Origin: a virus
Length of the DNA stretch: 34,441 nucleotides
Virus record (IMG/VR): IMGVR_UViG_3300033144_002094
Coordinates: 1 to 34,441 of that record
Reading direction: 5' to 3' (one strand)
Shown here: piece after piece, positions 6,387 to 11,805 of the stretch
Layout of the letters: every line of letters begins with the position of its first letter
Position numbering within the stretch: position 1 is the stretch's first letter
The notes under the pieces: model-generated
What the model saw: the letters and a program-made list of their open reading frames with translations, nothing else
Databases searched by the model: none
Told to the model about the DNA's origin: nothing
Made by a program: the position numbers and the translations under genes

Positions 6387-7322
6387 ATGACCTGCGCAAT
6401 CGTCAAATACATCGGTGGCGGTCGGCAACCTAGTCGCACCGACGTTCCGTGGGGAGGGACGACTGCGACCAATGCCGCGCTACTTGCCGCGTTCAGGGGC
6501 GATGACGAGTTCCGTATCGAGGCCAAGTTCCGCAAGGAGTTCACGAGTTCGCGGGATACTCTGGGTGCGATCAAGGAACATCTCGACGGTGCGGACATCA
6601 CGCATGTCGACGACACCACCATCATCGGTATCCTGTTCGAGGCCGGTATCATCCCCGATGTCATGGGGCCGATCGTCCGTTCGCCGGTCAAGGACTACAG
6701 CGGTTGGAAGTGTCCGTATGGTCACATGATCGACGAGTTCTACGGCGCACATGTCATACGGCTGGGGTTCGGTGAAGAGAAGGAGTTGCCCGACCGTGTG
6801 ACGCTGATACGTCACGGCATCGACACGGAGAAGATACGGCCAGTGACCGATACCGAGCGCATACACGTGCTATGGGCCGGAGACTCGACACGGTTCGCGA
6901 AGAACTTCCCGGTGTGGGAGCGCATCATCGAGACTCCGTTGCCGGAGCCGTACGAATGGCGCACACTGAGTCGCTATAACGTCGAGGACTATTGGGAAGC
7001 ACTCAAGACTGCGGCTATCGTCGTCAACACATCACGGTTCGAGTCGTTCTGTTGCGCGATGGCGGAGGCGCGTGCGAGTGGAGTCCCGGTCATCTACCGC
7101 GAGTGTCTACATGGGCCGGGCGTGCAGCGTGACGGTGAGTATCAGGTGCAGTATGATGCGAATAGCTACCTGAGTGCGATACTGGGGCTACTCGATGACT
7201 CGGGAGAACTAGCGGCTGCGGGCGTGCGTTCGCGGCAGTATGCGGAGGAGAACATGAGCCTGGATGCCATGCGGGAGGATGTGGCGGCAGTGTATCGGGA
7301 CGTGTTAAAGGAGGAGGAGTGA
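6387..7322 (+). CDS. GT-B glycosyltransferase, GT4-like
   Basis: A 311-residue glycosyltransferase of the group-1/GT4 type, which moves a sugar from a nucleotide donor. Evidence is the C-terminal donor site with an EX7E pair (E219 and E227 in FESFCCAMAEARASGVPVI) and the upstream IRHGIDTEKIRPV segment, standard for the family. The N-terminal half is compact, as in other phage versions. There is no good Shine-Dalgarno at the ATG, the only obvious start before the first domain. A methyltransferase two genes on and a second glycosyltransferase beside the capsid gene suggest modification of virion proteins or phage DNA; the acceptor is unknown. Confidence 0.88.
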   Translation: MTCAIVKYIGGGRQPSRTDVPWGGTTATNAALLAAFRGDDEFRIEAKFRKEFTSSRDTLGAIKEHLDGADITHVDDTTIIGILFEAGIIPDVMGPIVRSPVKDYSGWKCPYGHMIDEFYGAHVIRLGFGEEKELPDRVTLIRHGIDTEKIRPVTDTERIHVLWAGDSTRFAKNFPVWERIIETPLPEPYEWRTLSRYNVEDYWEALKTAAIVVNTSRFESFCCAMAEARASGVPVIYRECLHGPGVQRDGEYQVQYDANSYLSAILGLLDDSGELAAAGVRSRQYAEENMSLDAMREDVAAVYRDVLKEEE

Positions 7323-7798
7323 TGAGCGGAATAACGGCGTATGTCGTGACAAAGGGTGAGTATTCGGACTATCGAATCAAGCGGGTGTTCCTGAGCAAGC
7401 CGGACGCCGAGAGATATCTAGCAGTCGAGACAGAGAACGGGGCCAAGTACGACTACTGGGTCATGGAGGAGTTCGACATCACAGACCTGGAAGAACCCAC
7501 CATCCTTTATAAGACAACGTGCCATATAACATCTGGCGAGTCGGCTAAGATATGGTCGTCAAGAGAGGTTATATGGGGGCCGCTTCCAAAAGACCTCAAG
7601 CTAGGGCTTGGTCCACTTCATGCCGTGGGCGAGTATGTCTGGGAGCGTGGGCCACAACGATACCCCAACAGGATACACTTTGACGTCACCGAGCTTGACG
7701 AGAAGCGGGCCACGAAGATCGCCACAGACATGGCTATCCAGGTTGGTCTGGAGTTCGACGCGACATGGCAGAGGCTCGTCAAGGAGCGCGATGGTTAA
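7322..7798 (+). CDS. Hypothetical protein
   Basis: A 158-residue soluble protein. It opens with TAYVVTKGEYSDYRIKRVFLSKPDAERY, a pattern seen in small uncharacterised phage and bacterial proteins with alternating strands, and contains several Trp residues. A GTG at 7319 is also in frame, but the ATG at 7322 overlaps the previous stop as TGATG and has GGAGGAG before it. It sits between the glycosyltransferase and the methyltransferase. Role unknown. Confidence 0.7.
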   Translation: MSGITAYVVTKGEYSDYRIKRVFLSKPDAERYLAVETENGAKYDYWVMEEFDITDLEEPTILYKTTCHITSGESAKIWSSREVIWGPLPKDLKLGLGPLHAVGEYVWERGPQRYPNRIHFDVTELDEKRATKIATDMAIQVGLEFDATWQRLVKERDG

Positions 7799-7799
7799 T

Positions 7800-7865
7800 A
7801 TGAAACTACTAGCGTTCATAGTCGGACTCATAGCGGGCTTCCTGTGGATGAGCGCGAGAGCCTAG
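7800..7865 (+). CDS. 21-residue hydrophobic peptide (possible)
   Basis: A short frame that begins MKLLAFIVGLIAGFLWM and stops at TAG. It is nearly all one hydrophobic helix with a Lys at the front and Arg at the end, enough for a single membrane pass or a bare signal sequence. The nearest GGAG is 13 bases upstream, so translation may be weak. Its size makes the call uncertain. Confidence 0.35.
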   Translation: MKLLAFIVGLIAGFLWMSARA

Positions 7866-7895
7866 GACGTGGGCGCAACTGCACACGCGATCAGC

Positions 7896-7928
7896 AACTA
7901 TAGTTACCATTTGCAAACCATAGTTACG
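7896..7928 (+). repeat. Two 13-base direct repeats 20 bp apart, possible operator
   Basis: AACTATAGTTACC (7896-7908) and AACCATAGTTACG (7916-7928) differ at two positions and start exactly 20 bases apart, about two helical turns. The first contains the perfect palindrome AACTATAGTT. They lie in the short gap just before the methyltransferase, so a protein-binding site is plausible but not demonstrated. Confidence 0.4.
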
Positions 7929-7947
7929 TTCGATGACAGGAGCAGCC

Positions 7948-8523
7948 ATGAGATCGTTCGTCCGTGAATACTTCGACGACAAGCCGCTGAATGGTCCACG
8001 CTCACTCAAGGCATCCATCACGCCTGACTGGTCGGACGCGAACGCGGAGAATCACCTTGCGCTTATCGGTGTGCCGGACGATGCCGAGCGCGTATACGAG
8101 ATCGGTGCGGGGATAGGTCGGCTATTGTCGCGGCTCAAGGACACGCACATGGTCGCCGGATGCGATGCGTCACCGTCGATGGTGCGCGAACAGATAGACG
8201 GCTGCAACATCATCGAGTGCGATGGCGATGGCAGTGTGCCGATCGTGAGACTGCATGACTTCGTATTCTCGATAGTCTGCTTCCAACACATCCCCGATAC
8301 CGCGACCGTGAAGCGATACATCGCTGAGGCATATGCGATACTGCGGCCTGGCGGGTCATTCGCGTTCCAGGTGCTAGCCGATGACGTGCATCCCGGTCGT
8401 GAACTGTGGACATATCACGACTTGGGTGAACTGCTGAAATGTATGGATTCGGTAGGCTTCCTGGATGGCGGTATCGAGATCGTCGGCGTGTGGGCGGTCA
8501 TACGCGGTGACAAGCCGGAGTAG
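7948..8523 (+). CDS. Class I SAM-dependent methyltransferase
   Basis: A 191-residue Rossmann-fold methyltransferase. Motif I is EIGAGIGR at residues 51-58, followed by an acidic residue after strand 2 (AGCDASPSM), the FVFSIVCFQHIPD segment (motif IV) and LRPGGSF (post-motif). These define Methyltransf_11/25-type enzymes, which use varied small-molecule or sugar acceptors and lack DNA-methylase motifs such as DPPY. The ATG at 7948 is preferred over the one at 7933 because AGGAG lies six bases before it. Its neighbourhood suggests methylation of a glycan or virion component; this is inference. Confidence 0.85.
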   Translation: MRSFVREYFDDKPLNGPRSLKASITPDWSDANAENHLALIGVPDDAERVYEIGAGIGRLLSRLKDTHMVAGCDASPSMVREQIDGCNIIECDGDGSVPIVRLHDFVFSIVCFQHIPDTATVKRYIAEAYAILRPGGSFAFQVLADDVHPGRELWTYHDLGELLKCMDSVGFLDGGIEIVGVWAVIRGDKPE

Positions 8524-8534
8524 ATACCGTTGCG

Positions 8535-8543
8535 TGGTAGTAT
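8535..8543 (+). promoter_or_regulatory. Candidate extended -10 element before TerS
   Basis: TG-G-TAGTAT fits an extended -10. No strong -35 lies 16-18 bases upstream. It marks the likely start of the packaging and structural operon and belongs to a set of similar TG-N-TANNNT elements in front of structural genes. Confidence 0.35.
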
Positions 8544-8563
8544 TGTGATGGAGGTGTATATCC

Positions 8564-9055
8564 ATCGGAGCACCGTCACGATACGAACCCAACAACCACC
8601 CGCAGCGCGTCTACGAGCTTGCGCTTGCGGGCTATACCAATACGCAGATAGCCAAAGCACTCGGCATATCCCTCACCGCCCTCAAAAACTGGCGTGATGC
8701 TAAGTCGAAGCAGTATCAGGCCGATTTCGACCTCGCATACACTCAGGGCCGCGATGACATGCTCGACAACATGGAGCCGTCGTGTTATCGCATGGCAACC
8801 GGCTACGAGTACGAGGAGTCCGAGGAACGGTACAAGGCCGTAGTCGATAAGGACAAGAATCCCGTCTACGGTGACGATGGCGAGCCGCTGTTCGTCCTCA
8901 CGGGCAAGGTCGTCAAGAAGCGGTGGCAGGCTGGGAACATGGCTGCGATGGCGTTCGCGCTATGCAACCGCAGGCCCGAGCAGTGGAAGCATGTAAACAG
9001 CATCAAGGATAGTGCGCTGAGGGATGCCATCGTTCGGATCATTGATGACGTCTAA
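8564..9055 (+). CDS. terS: Terminase small subunit, apparently with a non-AUG start
   Basis: The frame encodes a terminase small subunit of about 163 residues. SRYEPNNHPQRVYELALAGYTNTQ and IAKALGISLTALKNW form the usual N-terminal helix-turn-helix that recognises the packaging site. The frame opens after a TGA at 8546-8548 but contains no ATG, GTG or TTG before the HTH; the first ATG (8759) would delete the DNA-binding domain. A good GGAGG at 8550-8554 is nine bases before ATC at 8564, which would give the expected short N-terminus (MGAPSRYEP). A rare AUC start is my best reading; a sequencing error at that base is the alternative. The terminase large subunit gene overlaps the 3' end. Confidence 0.75.
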   Translation: MGAPSRYEPNNHPQRVYELALAGYTNTQIAKALGISLTALKNWRDAKSKQYQADFDLAYTQGRDDMLDNMEPSCYRMATGYEYEESEERYKAVVDKDKNPVYGDDGEPLFVLTGKVVKKRWQAGNMAAMAFALCNRRPEQWKHVNSIKDSALRDAIVRIIDDV

Positions 9056-10343
9056 GCAATCAACTGTCGACATCCGGCTCGGTGACATCCTCGCACCATC
9101 ATTCCATGACGTACATCGCGCCATTAAGAATCACGAATACATCCACTATTGGCTCAAGGGCGGGCGCGGTTCTACGAAGTCTAGCTTCGCGGCGATCGAA
9201 GTCATATTGTCGCTGATGCGTGACCCGGATATCAACGCGGTGGTTCTGCGTAAGGTCGGCAACACCATGCGCGATTCCGTATACGCTCAGATAATGTGGG
9301 CCGTCGACATACTCGGAGCGTCAGCAGACTTCCACGGTCGTCTGAATCCGATGGAGATAATCTACCGTCCGACGGGTCAGCGCATCCTGTTCCGTGGTGC
9401 CGACAAGCCCGAGAAGTTGAAGTCACTCAAGACGCAGACCGGCTATATCGGCGTTGTGTGGGTCGAAGAACTCGATCAGTTCTACGGCATGTCCGAGATA
9501 CGGAACATCCTGCAATCGCTTATGCGCGGCGGCGAACACTTCACGGTCATGTACAGCTACAACCCCCCGAAGTCGCGTGATTCGTGGGCAAACAAGGAGT
9601 CGATGCACGGGCGTGATGACAGGCTCGTTCACACGTCAACATACCTCGAAGTCCCGCGCAAGTGGCTCGGTGAGACGTTCATAGCCGAGGCCGAGGAGTT
9701 GAAGTCACACAAGCCGGATGCGTACGCGCATGAATACATGGGCGACGTGACCGGGACCGGCGGGGCAGTGTTCGAGAACCTTACCATACGCGAGATAACG
9801 GACGAGGAGGTGTCGCAGTTCGACCGCATCCACAACGGAGTCGACTGGGGATACTTCCCCGATCCGTGGGTGTTCGGACGGATGCACTTCGACGCAGGAC
9901 GAAAGACGCTGTACCTGTTCGATGAGGCCGCTACTGTGCGGATGGGCAATACGGAGACTGCAAATATCGTCAAGGAACACTTGACGTATGTGGGCACCCA
10001 GCCGAACTACAAAGCCGGCACACCGAAACCGTCATACCATCGTGAACTCGTCATATGCGACAGCGCGGAACCGAAGTCGATAGCCGACTATCGCAGACTG
10101 GACGTGGATGCGAGGCCAGCGCGTAAGGGTCCGGGGTCGGTCGAGCATGGCATGAAGTGGTTACAGTCGCTAGATGAGATAGTTGTAGACCCGAAGCGTT
10201 GCCCGTTAGCGTCGCAAGAGTTCAGCCTGTACGAGTATGAGCGCAATCGTGAGGGTGAGTATGTCAGCGGCTTCCCCGACTCGAACAACCACTGGATCGA
10301 CCTATGCCGCTACGCCATGTCACCGGCGATTCGGCGAGTGTAA
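9045..10343 (+). CDS. terL: Terminase large subunit
   Basis: A 432-residue packaging motor of the PBSX/SPP1 type. The ATPase domain has Walker A GGRGSTKS at residues 39-46 and Walker B VVWVEELD, with E141/E142 as catalytic glutamates. The nuclease domain shows the expected RNase H-like aspartates: D267 (VDWGYFPDP), D339 (VICDSAEPKS) and D419 (HWIDLCRYA). The protein pumps DNA into the procapsid and cuts the concatemer. The ATG at 9045 overlaps the TerS gene by 11 bases; an in-frame start at 9024 is also possible. No intein or frameshift is visible. Confidence 0.97.
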   Translation: MTSKQSTVDIRLGDILAPSFHDVHRAIKNHEYIHYWLKGGRGSTKSSFAAIEVILSLMRDPDINAVVLRKVGNTMRDSVYAQIMWAVDILGASADFHGRLNPMEIIYRPTGQRILFRGADKPEKLKSLKTQTGYIGVVWVEELDQFYGMSEIRNILQSLMRGGEHFTVMYSYNPPKSRDSWANKESMHGRDDRLVHTSTYLEVPRKWLGETFIAEAEELKSHKPDAYAHEYMGDVTGTGGAVFENLTIREITDEEVSQFDRIHNGVDWGYFPDPWVFGRMHFDAGRKTLYLFDEAATVRMGNTETANIVKEHLTYVGTQPNYKAGTPKPSYHRELVICDSAEPKSIADYRRLDVDARPARKGPGSVEHGMKWLQSLDEIVVDPKRCPLASQEFSLYEYERNREGEYVSGFPDSNNHWIDLCRYAMSPAIRRV

Positions 10344-10345
10344 GG

Positions 10346-10354
10346 TGATATTCT
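10346..10354 (+). promoter_or_regulatory. Candidate extended -10 element before the portal gene
   Basis: TG-A-TATTCT lies in the 49-base gap between TerL and portal, 39 bases before the portal ATG. There is no clear -35. It is one of several such elements upstream of structural genes. Confidence 0.35.
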
Positions 10355-10392
10355 ATCGGTAGTATGCGCGGTCACGGAAGGAAGGTCGCATC

Positions 10393-11805
10393 ATGGCGAC
10401 AGCCACCATCGAGCAAGTCGTAAAAGCTATCGGCGCACCGAAGGCTGCGACCGACTGGAACGATAACCTGACGCGATGGGATGACTTGTATGCGTGCAAG
10501 CGCCTAGAGACATCGCTTGAGCTTATCGACGGTACGCACAAACGTCGTCGTCGGTCCCTGGGGATGGCGAAGCGCGTCTGTGAGGATTGGGCATCGCTAC
10601 TGTGGACCGAGGCCGCTGGCGTGTCCGTACCCGAGGATGCCACCGCTGAGGCTGACTGGTTGAAGCTGATATTCGACAGACGTTTCGCGGTCGACTTCTC
10701 GGCACATCTCGAACGCTCATTTGCACTCGGAACAGGTGCGGTCGAGGTGCTTATCGACGGCCTGACCGTGAATGAGGCCGGAGTCATCCAGCCGACGTCC
10801 ACCGTCACCGTGAGATTCGGGTATAACCAGGCATCGTCCATCATCCCGCTCTCGTGGCACGGTGACACCATCAACGAAGTCGCGTTCGTGTCGTGGGGCG
10901 ATGACTATATCAGCGTCCGTGAACATCGACTTGAGGGTACGACTCGCGTCATCCGCAATAAGCGATTCAAGGTTCAGGGTACGGATGCGGCGTTAGCCCC
11001 GGTCGATCTGCCGGAAGGTGTGGCGGAAGAGATACGGCTACCGGACGCGCCGCCGCTGTTCGCCATGAGCCGCCCCGAGATAGTCAACAACCTCGATTCC
11101 GAGAGTCCGTTCGGCGTGTCGGTGTTTGCGAACGCGGAGGATCACCTTGACGCGGTGGATACCGTATTCGACAACTTCGCCGAGGACTTCTTCCTGGGCG
11201 GCAAGATGGTGTTCCTGGCCGATACGCTGCTGCGTAAGGCGTCTGGCACCGACAAGATAATCCCGCCGCAGAAGGACAGGGCGAATCTGTTCGTTGCGCT
11301 TGAGTCCTCAACCGGCGATGAGACGATGAAGACAGGCATCTATGAGCATAATCCGTCGCTACGAGCCGAAGAGAACCTGAACGGACTCAACGGCGCACTC
11401 GGATTGCTTGCGGCTGCGACTGGTTTCGGTGAGAGTCGATATCACTACAACGAGGGACAAGTCAAGACCGCCGCTGAGATCGTTTCGCAGAACTCGGACC
11501 TATTCCGCAACCGTCGCCGCCATCTGCTTGGCGTGTTCTCCACCGTCGAAGCATTGTCGCTCGCGGTGCTGTGGGTAGCACGTAACCTGGTCGGCCTCAT
11601 GGTCGATCCCGATACGAATGTCACGGTCCATGCGGATGACAGCGTGATTGAGGACGACGGCACCCGCATCGCTCGAGGGATCGCTAAGGTGCAGGCCGGT
11701 GTGATGAGTGTCGAACGATACCTCATCGAATACGAGGGCATGACGCCTGAGGATGCTGCGGAGGAGGCGGCGAAACTCACTCCGACGATGCCGCCGATGT
11801 TCTAG
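10393..11805 (+). CDS. Portal protein, SPP1 gp6-like
   Basis: A 470-residue portal of the Phage_prot_Gp6 group, forming the dodecameric DNA gate at one capsid vertex. Supporting segments are the early RRSLGMAKRVCEDWASLLWTE, the central NNLDSESPFGVSVFANAED preceding the stem and the C-terminal HYNEGQVKTAAEIVSQNSDL, followed by a long helix: all are typical of this family in Gram-positive phages. Length is standard. AAGGAAGG precedes the ATG, and the gene stops immediately before the minor head protein with no gap, so both are probably made together and meet at the portal vertex. Confidence 0.95.
   Translation: MATATIEQVVKAIGAPKAATDWNDNLTRWDDLYACKRLETSLELIDGTHKRRRRSLGMAKRVCEDWASLLWTEAAGVSVPEDATAEADWLKLIFDRRFAVDFSAHLERSFALGTGAVEVLIDGLTVNEAGVIQPTSTVTVRFGYNQASSIIPLSWHGDTINEVAFVSWGDDYISVREHRLEGTTRVIRNKRFKVQGTDAALAPVDLPEGVAEEIRLPDAPPLFAMSRPEIVNNLDSESPFGVSVFANAEDHLDAVDTVFDNFAEDFFLGGKMVFLADTLLRKASGTDKIIPPQKDRANLFVALESSTGDETMKTGIYEHNPSLRAEENLNGLNGALGLLAAATGFGESRYHYNEGQVKTAAEIVSQNSDLFRNRRRHLLGVFSTVEALSLAVLWVARNLVGLMVDPDTNVTVHADDSVIEDDGTRIARGIAKVQAGVMSVERYLIEYEGMTPEDAAEEAAKLTPTMPPMF

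Noticed and set aside
8548-8698. Frame from ATG 8548 as the TerS start
   Set aside because: It is in a different frame from the helix-turn-helix, gives a composition unlike any protein here, and has no ribosome binding site.
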